The notes below the pieces were generated by a model. The model made no database searches, was not told the DNA's origin, and was given only the letters and a program-made list of their open reading frames with translations. 64,000 bases of DNA from an uncultured Muribaculaceae bacterium. Its GTDB lineage: Bacteria > Bacteroidota > Bacteroidia > Bacteroidales > Muribaculaceae. Position 1 is the first letter of the stretch. The number at the start of each line of letters is the position of its first letter. Location: the NCBI GenBank assembly GCA_944320595.1, contig CALUIB010000004.1:62001-126000 (forward strand), in the 5' to 3' direction. This document shows, piece after piece, positions 1-7,563 of the stretch. A program made the position numbers and the translations under genes.

Positions 1-321
1 GTAATCAAGCTCGCGCATGGCATATTCCTCCCCCGAGTCGCCATCATCAGACGACAGCATGAACGACGATGCCGCAAGCGTGTCGTTTAGCCTGTAAGCC
101 ATGTCATTCACGTCGGCCCGCATCACTGTGTCGCCGTCCACCACGAATACCGCCACGGCACCGCCCTGTGCGGTGCTGTCGATTGCCATGTTCACGGTCT
201 TTCCATTCGACGTGATTGTCATTACGTTGCCTTGATTGGAAAATTGCACCGGCGCATGAGCCATGCACGCGGTCGAGGCCATGAGTGCCGCAAAGGCGGC
301 CAAGATAAAATGTTTCATCAT
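1..321 (-). CDS. Secreted protein, N-terminal part only
   Basis: The gene runs leftward and leaves the window, so only about 107 N-terminal residues are seen. The start is a double ATG at 319-321/316-318. It begins MMKHFILAAFAALMAS followed by TACMAHAP: a positively charged end, a hydrophobic stretch and an Ala-rich cleavage region. That indicates export; a lipoprotein reading (Cys at about residue 19) is possible but the lipobox is poor. The mature part is polar and rich in Asp, Val and Ser, with no domain I recognise. Function unknown. Confidence 0.6.
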   Translation of the reverse strand, partial: MMKHFILAAFAALMASTACMAHAPVQFSNQGNVMTITSNGKTVNMAIDSTAQGGAVAVFVVDGDTVMRADVNDMAYRLNDTLAASSFMLSSDDGDSGEEYAMRELDY

Positions 322-511
322 ATAGCAGTGTAGTTTTATTGTTTTCATCGATTACCCACCTTTTAGAGGCGTTTCCAAAACATTAGATGCCGCAGGCCGC
401 CAAAAAGTTGCACCCCCGGCAAATCCAATCCCAACAAAAAACATGCAAATCGCCGAATTTGCGAATTTCTACTGATTTTCATGCACATATTCATTGATGT
501 ATTAGAAGTAA

Positions 512-540
512 GACAGGGAGCAGCAAAGCCGTTCCCTGTC
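512..540. terminator. Hairpin downstream of the recombinase gene
   Basis: An 8-bp perfect stem (GACAGGGA at 512-519, TCCCTGTC at 533-540) with a 13-base loop. On the plus strand a run of six T follows at 547-552. On the minus strand, where the recombinase gene ends at 578, no good T run follows, so its role as that gene's terminator is uncertain. The rest of 322-577 is AT-rich and holds no convincing gene. Confidence 0.35.
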
Positions 541-577
541 CATGCAATTTTTTCGGTATCCTTGCAGCTACAAATGG

Positions 578-1561
578 CTACAGGTTGCGGAGGATGAGCC
601 TGTTGGCACGGTCAACTGTGGCTGCGTCTATCGAGGCGAGGTAGATTTGCGTGGTGGCCTCGTTGTCGTGCCCCATGCCTTCGCTTATCACCGACAGGGG
701 GATGTGCTTGGAGCGGGCTATCGATGCCCACGAGTGGCGCGTGACATACATCGTGAGGCCGCCGCTCATGCCGGCCAGCACGGCCACTTGCTTGAGCTTG
801 TTGTTCACAAGCCGCATGGCATTCTGGTATTGCAGGCGGTCGTTGCCGCCACCGGCGCGGATTATCGGCAGCAGGTAGCCCGTGCCAGTGTCGGCATACT
901 TTTCGATGATGCACTGCATGCATCGTTCCCAGCGTATGTAGAGCAGCTGCCCCGTCTTGCGGCGGCGGTAGCATAGCACACCGCCTTGCAGGTCTGTCTT
1001 CTTCAGGTAGGCCATGTCGATGAACGACATGCCGCGCATGTAAAACGAAAACATGAACATATCGCGTGCGAAGTCGAGCGCGGGCCGCCCCGATAGGTCG
1101 AGCCTCTTTATCCTTTTTATATCCTCAACCGACACAGCCCTTTTCACCGTCTTGCATATACCTGTGTAAACGTGCCTGAATGGGAACTGCTGCTTGGCCA
1201 GCCCCTCATCGACGGCGCGGTTGTAGGCCGCACGCAGTATGCGCATATAAAACGACGTGGTGTTCATCGAAATCCCCTTTGCCTTCAGCCATGCCTCATA
1301 TTCCTGCATCATTACCGTGGTGAGCCGCTCTATCGACACGTCGCGGTAGCCGCGGAATGTCATAAAGCTTTTCAGTGCCGCGGCGTATGTCTCGGAGGTG
1401 CGTTCTTTCCCTAACCGCCGTAATTGGATAATCCTGTTGCACATGACTGCCATGAGCGACTTTTTCCTCCTCCTATTACTGCTATTCGTGCACCCCTCGT
1501 CGAGTTGCCCGGAAAGCATTTTTGCCAACTTGTTCTTTTGCAGAGTCAGTTTGTCTTTCAT
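578..1561 (-). CDS. Tyrosine recombinase (phage integrase family)
   Basis: Site-specific DNA recombinase of the lambda-integrase fold, 327 residues, a normal length for Bacteroidota integrases and invertases. An N-terminal SAM-like core-binding domain (about 50-135) precedes the catalytic domain (about 145-327). Visible catalytic residues are Arg176 (FYMRGMSF), Lys202 (RRKTGQ), Arg275 in YVTRHSW, His298 (MGHDN) and the nucleophile Tyr307 (QIYL). The His of the usual HxxR box is replaced by Tyr272. No transposition, mobilisation or phage genes lie beside it and no exact flanking repeats were found, so it is either a stand-alone DNA invertase or a leftover of an integrated element. The start at 1561 is the most upstream ATG; Met37 is an alternative. 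Confidence 0.9.
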   Translation of the reverse strand: MKDKLTLQKNKLAKMLSGQLDEGCTNSSNRRRKKSLMAVMCNRIIQLRRLGKERTSETYAAALKSFMTFRGYRDVSIERLTTVMMQEYEAWLKAKGISMNTTSFYMRILRAAYNRAVDEGLAKQQFPFRHVYTGICKTVKRAVSVEDIKRIKRLDLSGRPALDFARDMFMFSFYMRGMSFIDMAYLKKTDLQGGVLCYRRRKTGQLLYIRWERCMQCIIEKYADTGTGYLLPIIRAGGGNDRLQYQNAMRLVNNKLKQVAVLAGMSGGLTMYVTRHSWASIARSKHIPLSVISEGMGHDNEATTQIYLASIDAATVDRANRLILRNL

Positions 1562-1641
1562 AATTCATTATTTTTTATCTCATTAAAGATAAAATTTGTA
1601 CGACAGCGTGGTGGACATGCGGCAACGGGGTATCAGCGAAA

Positions 1642-1673
1642 TTTGTGAATTGGCGTTATTATGGCTAATTTTG
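1642..1673 (+). promoter_or_regulatory. Promoter of the rbfA operon
   Basis: TTTG at 1642-1645, a 20-base spacer, then TAATTTTG at 1666-1673. This matches the Bacteroidota primary sigma factor pattern. It lies about 32 bases before the rbfA start. Confidence 0.75.
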
Positions 1674-1704
1674 CACTGTTCACACAAAATAGATATTGCA
1701 CATT

Positions 1705-2091
1705 ATGGAATCGACTCGACAATCACGCATAGCAAGGCTCATACAGAAAGAATTGAGCGAAATATTCCGCTTGCAGACGGCAAAGCTCGGCAACGTGATA
1801 GTATCGGTGAGCGCGGTCAGGATTTCGCCCGACTTGAGCATAGCTCACGTTTACCTTAGCATATTCCCGTCGGCACAGGCTGCACAGCTGCTGCAAAACA
1901 TCACACGCAATGCAAAGACGGTGCGCTACGACCTGGCGCAGAAGGTGCGTTTCCAGTTGCGGAAAACGCCCGAATTGCTGTTCCACATCGACGACTCGCT
2001 CGACTACATAGAACACATCGACCAGCTGCTCGAAGACGACCGCAAGAAGCACCCGGGCAGGCCCGGCGATGGCAACGAAGAGGCAGAATGA
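1705..2091 (+). CDS. rbfA: Ribosome-binding factor A
   Basis: Small KH-fold protein that binds the 30S subunit and helps mature the 5' end of 16S rRNA. The 128-residue product starts MESTRQSRIARLIQKELSEI, the typical RbfA N-terminus, and keeps the core VSVSAVRISPDLSIAHVYLS. The ATG at 1705 is preferred over an in-frame TTG at 1696 because it gives the family start and is well placed after the promoter. The C-terminus is short and charged. Its last four bases overlap the start of the following permease gene, so the two are translated from one message. Confidence 0.93.
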   Translation: MESTRQSRIARLIQKELSEIFRLQTAKLGNVIVSVSAVRISPDLSIAHVYLSIFPSAQAAQLLQNITRNAKTVRYDLAQKVRFQLRKTPELLFHIDDSLDYIEHIDQLLEDDRKKHPGRPGDGNEEAE

Positions 2092-3311
2092 ACTTCGTGC
2101 TGAAAATAGCTTGGCGCTACCTGAAGTCGAAAAAGACGCACAGCGCGGTCAACATCATCTCGATAGTGGCCGTGTGTGGCGTTATGGTGACCACGGCTGC
2201 GATGGTGTGCGTGCTGTCGGTGTTCAACGGCTTTTCGGGGCTGATAGGCGACAAGTTGTCGAAACTCGACCCGCAGCTTGTGGTGAACGCCGCTGCGGGC
2301 AAGACGGTGGCCAGCGCCGACAGCATAGCCCGCATAGTCGAAGGCATCGACGGCGTGGAGATGGCCGTGCCCACAATCACCGAACACGGACTGGCCGTGT
2401 TTGACGACTTCCAGATGCCGGTGCTGATAAAAGGTGTGCCCGACGACTACAACCGCCTCTCGGGCATCGACGACGTGATTATCGACGGGCAGTTCATGCT
2501 CGACGACGGGGTGGCACATTACACGGTGCTGAGCGTTGGCGCGGCGTTGCAGCTGAGGGTGCGCCCGGGGTTCGTCGATGGCATACGCCTTTTCGCACCC
2601 AAGCGCATGGGCAGCATCAACCTTTCAAATCCCGCCGGGGCGTTCCGCAGCGACACCGTGTATGCCGCCGGTGTTTACCAGGTGGAACAGAGCGAATATG
2701 ACCGCGACATGATTATAGTGCCGATGGATGTGGCGCGGTTCCTATACAACTACCGCACCGAGGCGACCGGCGTGGAAATATCGCTCGCGGCAGAAGCCGA
2801 CGAGGGGCAAGTGATGCAAGCCGTAAAGTCGGCACTTGGCGACGGCTATACAGTGAAAAACAGGCTGATGCAGCAAGATTACGCCTTCCGCATGGTGAAT
2901 ATCGAAAAGTGGGTGTCGTTCCTGCTGCTGGGCTTTATAATGGTGATAGCCACGTTCAATGTGATAGGCACACTGTCGCTGCTCATAATCGAGAAAGATG
3001 AAAGCATTGCCACATTCCGCAACATGGGTGCCACCAACAAGCAGATAACTCGCATTTTCATTGCCGAGGGGTGGCTGATTTCGCTCACTGGGGCGGTAGC
3101 CGGCATCGTCATAGGGCTGGCATTGTGCCTGCTCCAGCAGGAATTCGGGCTGATTGAATTGCAGGGTGCCACCGAGATGCTTGTCATAAAGGCTTACCCT
3201 GTGGCCGTAAAACTGCTCGACCTGGCAGTGGTGTTTGCCGCGGTGGCCATAGTTGGCCTGCTCACGTCGGCAGCTACGTCGGTAGTGATGCGCCACAAGT
3301 TGCGCCGTTAA
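2088..3311 (+). CDS. ABC transporter permease, LolC/LolE type
   Basis: Inner-membrane permease of the FtsX/LolCE family, 407 residues. It has one N-terminal membrane segment (about 20-45), a large periplasmic MacB-like core domain (about 50-265), then three membrane segments near 272-300, 325-350 and 378-400. Such proteins pair with a LolD-type ATPase to release lipoproteins toward the outer membrane. The ATPase is not next door, which is common in Bacteroidota. Translation is coupled to rbfA by an ATGA overlap at 2088-2091. It could be assigned to LolC or LolE; sequence alone does not decide. Confidence 0.88.
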   Translation: MNFVLKIAWRYLKSKKTHSAVNIISIVAVCGVMVTTAAMVCVLSVFNGFSGLIGDKLSKLDPQLVVNAAAGKTVASADSIARIVEGIDGVEMAVPTITEHGLAVFDDFQMPVLIKGVPDDYNRLSGIDDVIIDGQFMLDDGVAHYTVLSVGAALQLRVRPGFVDGIRLFAPKRMGSINLSNPAGAFRSDTVYAAGVYQVEQSEYDRDMIIVPMDVARFLYNYRTEATGVEISLAAEADEGQVMQAVKSALGDGYTVKNRLMQQDYAFRMVNIEKWVSFLLLGFIMVIATFNVIGTLSLLIIEKDESIATFRNMGATNKQITRIFIAEGWLISLTGAVAGIVIGLALCLLQQEFGLIELQGATEMLVIKAYPVAVKLLDLAVVFAAVAIVGLLTSAATSVVMRHKLRR

Positions 3312-3318
3312 CGCGGGG

Positions 3319-4254
3319 TCACAGCCGCGGCGGCGCAGCGAGGTCGATGGTAAGGCACTCCTCGGCGGCTATGGTCGAGGGGAAGATGGCTCGGGCCTCA
3401 TCGACAAGCGGACGGGTACTATTGTAGCGTTTCGAGAAATGCCCCAAAATAAGATGCTTGGCTCCGGCCTCCTGCGCTGTGCGAGCGGCATCGGCACTTG
3501 TGCTATGGCCACGTGCACGAGCCTTCTCGCCAAGCGATGCGTCGTAGGTAGCCTCGTGGTAAAGCCAGTCAACGCCTTTCACAGCCTCGGCCACGCGGCG
3601 TGCCCGCACCGTGTCGGAGCAGTAGGCGTAGCTCACGCACGGGTCGGCAGGCGAGGTTAGCACATCGTTGGGTATCACCGTGCCGTCGGCCGTGGTGTAG
3701 TCGGCTCCCATGCGCAGCTCGTTCATCATGTAGTGCGGCACACCGTAGTATTTGGCCATGTCGCCGCGTATGTGCCTCGGCTTTGGCTTTTCGGCAAACA
3801 TGAAACCAACCGTAGGCACACGGTGGAAAAGCGGGAACGAGCGCACGGTGATGGCATCGTCTTCATATATCACCTGGTCGGATGTGGGTGATATGATGTT
3901 GAAACGCACGTTGAACGGCAGTTCGCGGCAAAAGAAACCCAAGATTTCGCCAAATATGCGTTGCCCCTCGGCAAATGTGTGTATGGTAATTTCGCCCGTC
4001 TTTCCCAGCAGGGCCATCGTTGACACCAATCCCGGCAAGCCGAAACAGTGGTCGCCGTGCAAGTGGCTGATGAATATGTGCCCCAATCGGGCATACTTGA
4101 GCGACATCTTGCGCAATTGCAACTGCGCCCCCTCGCCGCAGTCAATCATGAACAAGTTGTCGCGAATGTTAAGCACCTGGCACGACGGGAAGTGTCGCAG
4201 CGATGCCGTAGCGCTCCCGCATCCCAATATGTTCAGTTCAAATTTCGATGGCAT
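3319..4254 (-). CDS. rnz: Ribonuclease Z
   Basis: Metallo-beta-lactamase-fold endonuclease that removes the 3' trailer of tRNA precursors. The 311-residue product begins with the family N-terminus (ELNILGCGSATAS) and carries the zinc motif SHLHGDH with His64, His66, Asp68 and His69. Further metal ligands fit the Asp in YCSDT (about 216) and the His in LILGHFS (about 271). Length is usual for bacterial RNase Z. It converges on the permease gene with only seven bases between the stops. The annotated start at 4254 gives a clean N-terminus. Confidence 0.95.
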   Translation of the reverse strand: MPSKFELNILGCGSATASLRHFPSCQVLNIRDNLFMIDCGEGAQLQLRKMSLKYARLGHIFISHLHGDHCFGLPGLVSTMALLGKTGEITIHTFAEGQRIFGEILGFFCRELPFNVRFNIISPTSDQVIYEDDAITVRSFPLFHRVPTVGFMFAEKPKPRHIRGDMAKYYGVPHYMMNELRMGADYTTADGTVIPNDVLTSPADPCVSYAYCSDTVRARRVAEAVKGVDWLYHEATYDASLGEKARARGHSTSADAARTAQEAGAKHLILGHFSKRYNSTRPLVDEARAIFPSTIAAEECLTIDLAAPPRL

Positions 4255-4275
4255 TATTAGCGGCTTTTTTATACG

Positions 4276-4574
4276 TTAAGGTTCAACTTTTTGTGAGTCA
4301 CGACGACAATCCCATATTGCGTGTATTGCTATGTTTGTGTCGTCTATCGAATAAATCACTTGTAAGAGCGGCTTATTATTATACTTTTAAACGTGATTCT
4401 CGTAGGCCGAGATAGCTCAAGCGTTGCTCCCTATATTAGGGAACTTTAGCAATGTTTCGGCCTTGTCTAAAAATGAATTACACAATCTTATGGCATATTT
4501 TCGTTTATCGGCAACCAGTATCGATAGATTTTGTCGAAATCCTCTTGAACCTGTTTCGTCCATATTATTTGCAT
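4276..4574 (-). pseudogene. RelE/ParE-type toxin, frameshifted
   Basis: Decayed toxin half of a toxin-antitoxin pair. An ATG at 4574 overlaps the antitoxin stop by 10 bases, as in intact pairs, and reads MQIIWTKQVQEDFDKIYRYW. The reading then moves frame to KYAIRLCNSFLDKAETLLKF and PNIG, moves again to REQRLSYLGLRESRLKV, and returns to end with VIYSIDDTNIAIHAIWDCRR before a stop at 4276. Joined, the pieces make a colinear ParE/RelE-fold protein of about 98 residues with the usual RE and IYSIDD...WDCR landmarks. Three frame changes make an active product very unlikely. No programmed-frameshift signal is evident. Confidence 0.75.
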
Positions 4575-4801
4575 AGTGTGTAGCGTTTGCGAAGTTCCTC
4601 ATTCGTACACCACTCTCCTCTTTCATAACTATCTACCGACTTTGCAAGCCGTTCCTCCAATTCTTCAATTGAATACTGGCATGGCGCAGTTTCCTCGTTA
4701 TTAATATTTTCGTTCAATTTTGCTTGCAGCCATTTTCTATTTTTCAAAGAAAGTGCCTCTATAACCCGCCAAATGCTGTCAAGCGATATAGATGTTGCCA
4801 T
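4565..4801 (-). CDS. Antitoxin-like protein of a TA pair
   Basis: Short acidic protein (78 residues from the ATG at 4801: MATSISLDSIW...) of the addiction-module component type found upstream of RelE/ParE toxins in Bacteroidota. It has an N-terminal helical part with the pattern IEALSLKNRKWLQAKL and a C-terminal acidic segment that would bind the toxin. A longer start at 4837 is possible, but 4801 gives the family N-terminus and sits just after a good promoter. The toxin downstream is broken, so this is either an orphan antitoxin or the intact remainder of a dying module. Confidence 0.65.
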   Translation of the reverse strand: MATSISLDSIWRVIEALSLKNRKWLQAKLNENINNEETAPCQYSIEELEERLAKSVDSYERGEWCTNEELRKRYTLCK

Positions 4802-4822
4802 AATGTCTAGTTTTGCTTGGTA

Positions 4823-4854
4823 CAAAGCTAACGACAAAAACCTTAAAAAACAAA
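4823..4854 (-). promoter_or_regulatory. Promoter of the antitoxin gene
   Basis: Read leftward: TTTG at 4854-4851, 20-base spacer, TAGCTTTG at 4830-4823. It fits the Bacteroidota consensus and gives a leader of only about 15 bases before the ATG at 4801. Confidence 0.65.
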
Positions 4855-4914
4855 TCTATTTTTCAGCTCTAACACCGCACCGACAGCCAGAATTCCTGCG
4901 GCGATTATCGACAT
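4843..4914 (-). CDS. Possible tiny membrane peptide or gene remnant
   Basis: A 23-codon reading frame starts at the ATG at 4914 and includes IIAAGILAVGAVLEL, a clear membrane-helix pattern, then KNRFVF and a stop at 4843. The same frame stays open upstream with the protein-like stretch HIIPWKNSPKHM up to the border of the inverted-repeat element. It may be a short membrane peptide, or the tail of a gene whose front was lost when the repeat element arrived. No family is recognised. Confidence 0.25.
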   Translation of the reverse strand: MSIIAAGILAVGAVLELKNRFVF

Positions 4915-4954
4915 GTGCTTCGGGCTGTTTTTCCAAGGAATTATATGCAAAATA

Positions 4955-5246
4955 TGAGCGTGTATCAAAATTAAAAAATGACATACGCCACGGGGCACGC
5001 AGCCGTCCAACCTTGTTTAACCGCCGGTGAGACACAGCCAAACTTGCGGACAACGTCATCCTTATTCATTGCGGCCTCGGAGAGGTCGAATTCATTATCC
5101 AACAAGCAGTTATTCGACCTCTCCGAGGCCGCCGCGCAAGAGTTTCATCTACCTCGGGTTCGACTCCTACAGGTCGCCTCACGCCGAGGTTAAACAAGGT
5201 TGGACGGCTCCGTCGCCCCACATTTTTATTTTGATACACACTCTCA
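4955..5246. repeat. Inverted-repeat element with inner hairpin
   Basis: A 292-bp unit bounded by imperfect inverted arms: left 4955-5022, right about 5189-5246. The inner 23 bases of each arm, ending in GTTTAACC, are nearly identical, and the outer parts share TGAG...GTGTATCAAAA. Between them is a perfect 20-bp stem (5071-5090 with 5113-5132) around a 22-base loop. The layout resembles a miniature inverted-repeat element or a dispersed palindromic repeat. No flanking target-site duplication is evident. The right arm contains the TGA stop of the DUF4954 gene. Short reading frames inside look like by-products of the repeat. The region 4838-5243 otherwise holds only the promoter and remnant described above. 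Confidence 0.75.
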
Positions 5247-7235
5247 CTGCGCATGGCGCATGGCGGCGATGATGCTGTCGCCAAGGGCCGTCTTCACGCG
5301 TATGTGGTCGAGGATTGACTGCACCGACGGGTCGCGCTCAAACACGCCGCGCACCTGCTCGAAGTCCTCGATTTGCTGGATGCGGTCGCCGTCAACTCCA
5401 AACCCGGTCATCGACGAGAGCGAAAATTCCTTCTTGGCATCATTGTAAACCAGGTTGTCGATGCCCACCACGGCCTTCTTCCACCGCTCCACGATGTCGA
5501 TGATGTCGGCAGCGGTGATTGAGTCGGCATCGAGGTGGTAATACCACAGCATCTTGTCGTAGGCCCACGTCCATTCATACCGGTAATAGTTGCTGTGCAT
5601 CTCGGCAAAACGGTCGTGGATGGCATCCACGCAGGTCACGCGACCCTGCTCTATGTCGTCGATGAGCCTCTGCACCTCGCTCTTCGGGGCTATCAGCCCC
5701 GACAGGTCGCACCAGTCGCCCAGCCCCACCGGTGTTTCGGGCAGCAGGCGGCGGCGTATATCTTCGTCGCTGCCGGGGGTGAGGCCTTCGAGCCGCTTGA
5801 TTACCGAGTTGCCAAGAAACTTGTTGATGGCCATGTCATATAGCTCCAGCCCACGGGTGAGCGAACTGTTCTTGATACGCGTACTTTGGTAGGAATACAC
5901 CACCGACGTTTCCCCGGCCAGCTGTTGCAGGTTGCGAAGTATGCGGCAGCCGTTCATCATCTTCTGTATGGTGTAGGGGCTTAGCAGATTGTAGTTAATC
6001 TGGTCCAGCCGATGCGAGTCGGTGCGTCGGTCACGCTGCGGCCACTTGCGAGCATCGCGTATGGTACCCACACTGCGCAGGTTGATGGCGGGGTACAGGT
6101 AAGTCATATTCTCGTGCTCGATGAGGTAAGAGAATGGCAGGTCGCTCGTGTCGGGGTGGTCGGTGTGGCGGCCCATCACAAGAGAGAACGCCCCTATGCG
6201 AGCCGGCCACAGTATGTAGGAGTTTGACGACGTTTTAGCACCGCGCTCCATCGCCCCCTGGTGGATTGGGCCGAGCTTATACATGTGGTTGCTTTGGTTC
6301 GACCCCGAACCGGCATTCATGAACGAGAACTGGCTGGCAATGAGCAACGTCGATTTGTGGTGTGTGACGGTGAATGGACCGGCAAACACGGCGCAGGCCT
6401 CGCCGTTTTCCTCCTGGCAGTTGCCGAAGAATAACGACTCCGATGCCGAGTAGCCGTGCCCTATCGAGCAGGCCTGCCCCACAAAGCAGCGCGAGAGCAT
6501 GGCACCGTCGGTCACCCGCGAACCGCTCGAAATGATGAAGTCTTCGCAAATCACCCCACGGCCTATAGCCACAGGTGCCTCCTTTACGCTATTGATGCTG
6601 CCGTTGACCAATTTGCCTGCCCCCTCTATCGAGCAGTAGTCGCCTATGCGCAAGTTGCGCAGCTCGCCGCAGTCGGCAATCACCACGTGCGCACCCACCG
6701 TGCCGCAGTCGCTGCTCACCTCGTCGGCATACCGGGCTATTATCTTCCTCATGTTCTGTATCAGCTGCGGGCGGTGGCGGTACAGGGCCATGAAATATGC
6801 CTGATGAGCCGACAGGCAGTCGTGCATCATCACCTCGCGGCCACCCGTCTCGTTAAGCACGGCAATGTCGATGCCGTTGCCGAAGTTGCTGCGCCCCTCC
6901 ACGGCCAGCAGCCCGATGTTGCCGATGCGTGTGCCGCAGCCGATGCGGTAGTTGGCTATGTGGCCGCGTATGTTCTCGATGAGGCAATTGTCGCCCACCT
7001 CCACATTGTGCAGCGTGGCATTGCGCACGCCACTGCGGCGGCGCAGCCCGCCCGGCAGTTCAAAGCACTCGTCAAGCGCACCTATCCTAACCCGGCCCGA
7101 GAAGTTCACATTTGCCACTTGCGCCAAGTCGGTTGCGTCGGTTATCTCTATCGTTTGCCAATCCTCGGCACAGCAACCCTGCGATTGCAGCCGAGCTATT
7201 TCATTGTCGTTTAGAGTTCTATATATACGTTCCAT
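5244..7235 (-). CDS. DUF4954 family protein, left-handed beta-helix
   Basis: Large cytoplasmic protein (663 residues) of the DUF4954 family found across Bacteroidales. Residues about 55-330 form hexapeptide-type repeats with many [IV]G positions (IGCGTRIGNIG, VEVGDNC, IGRGV), the signature of a left-handed parallel beta-helix as in nucleotidyl/acyl transferases. A helical C-terminal half follows (about 430-663). A sugar-nucleotide or acyl transfer role is possible but not shown by the sequence. The ATG at 7235 (MERIYRTLNDNEI) is preferred to the 5'-extended reading at 7292. The stop lies in the arm of the inverted-repeat element, so the natural C-terminus may have been altered. Confidence 0.8.
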   Translation of the reverse strand: MERIYRTLNDNEIARLQSQGCCAEDWQTIEITDATDLAQVANVNFSGRVRIGALDECFELPGGLRRRSGVRNATLHNVEVGDNCLIENIRGHIANYRIGCGTRIGNIGLLAVEGRSNFGNGIDIAVLNETGGREVMMHDCLSAHQAYFMALYRHRPQLIQNMRKIIARYADEVSSDCGTVGAHVVIADCGELRNLRIGDYCSIEGAGKLVNGSINSVKEAPVAIGRGVICEDFIISSGSRVTDGAMLSRCFVGQACSIGHGYSASESLFFGNCQEENGEACAVFAGPFTVTHHKSTLLIASQFSFMNAGSGSNQSNHMYKLGPIHQGAMERGAKTSSNSYILWPARIGAFSLVMGRHTDHPDTSDLPFSYLIEHENMTYLYPAINLRSVGTIRDARKWPQRDRRTDSHRLDQINYNLLSPYTIQKMMNGCRILRNLQQLAGETSVVYSYQSTRIKNSSLTRGLELYDMAINKFLGNSVIKRLEGLTPGSDEDIRRRLLPETPVGLGDWCDLSGLIAPKSEVQRLIDDIEQGRVTCVDAIHDRFAEMHSNYYRYEWTWAYDKMLWYYHLDADSITAADIIDIVERWKKAVVGIDNLVYNDAKKEFSLSSMTGFGVDGDRIQQIEDFEQVRGVFERDPSVQSILDHIRVKTALGDSIIAAMRHAQ

Positions 7236-7423
7236 TGTGATTGTTATGCTAATTGTGAATATTTCGGCAACCTGCCTTGGCTGCCAAAGCAACTCCTGTA
7301 CTGTCCATACACTCGGTATTCACGACGTTTAAGTCCATTGATTAAAATCGGGTAGGCTTGGTTATACCCCACGTACCCTACAATTCCACACATTTTATCT
7401 ACTATTTTATTAATCTATGGCAG

Positions 7424-7452
7424 CAAAAATACAAAAATATTCATATTATCAA
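7424..7452 (-). promoter_or_regulatory. Possible promoter of the DUF4954 gene
   Basis: Read leftward: TTG at 7452-7450, an 18-base spacer, then TATTTTTG at 7431-7424. A second TATTTTTG lies directly beside it at 7439-7432. The spacing is one or two bases short of ideal. It would give a leader of about 180 bases. Confidence 0.4.
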
Positions 7453-7494
7453 GCCGTTTTACGTAAAAAACATCACCCCACCCTATGACATACA

Positions 7495-7541
7495 CGAGGA
7501 GCGGCCGAAATCGACCAATGTGCCGATTGTGCCGCTCCTCG
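7495..7541 (-). terminator. Strong hairpin after the FISUMP-like gene
   Basis: An 11-bp perfect stem (CGAGGAGCGGC at 7495-7505, GCCGCTCCTCG at 7531-7541) with a 25-base loop that holds a second small stem. It starts 23 bases past the stop of the gene ending at 7564. There is no T run, so it may act as an RNA end-protecting hairpin rather than a classical terminator. Confidence 0.55.
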
Positions 7542-7563
7542 AAATTTCATTGCGCAGAGGCTC

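Larger units (their letters stand above)
7236..7563. other. Intergenic region of 328 bp
   Basis: Between two leftward genes. It holds the hairpin at 7495-7541 and a promoter-like site at 7424-7452. The remainder is AT-rich without a convincing gene. Confidence 0.6.

Noticed and set aside
451..1656. Imperfect inverted repeats (about 451-469 and 1639-1656) flanking the tyrosine recombinase, as if bounding an invertible segment.
   Set aside because: The match needs a gap and several mismatches and is AT-rich; real recombination sites are normally exact. The right copy also overlaps the rbfA promoter.
5150..5186. A tRNA T-arm-like string (GGTTCGACTCC) in the repeat element.
   Set aside because: The flanking bases do not pair and there are no acceptor, D or anticodon stems.
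4856..5272. Short reading frames within the inverted-repeat element on both strands.
   Set aside because: They are rich in Arg and Ser from a GC-rich repeat, have no start context and follow the repeat rather than a protein pattern.
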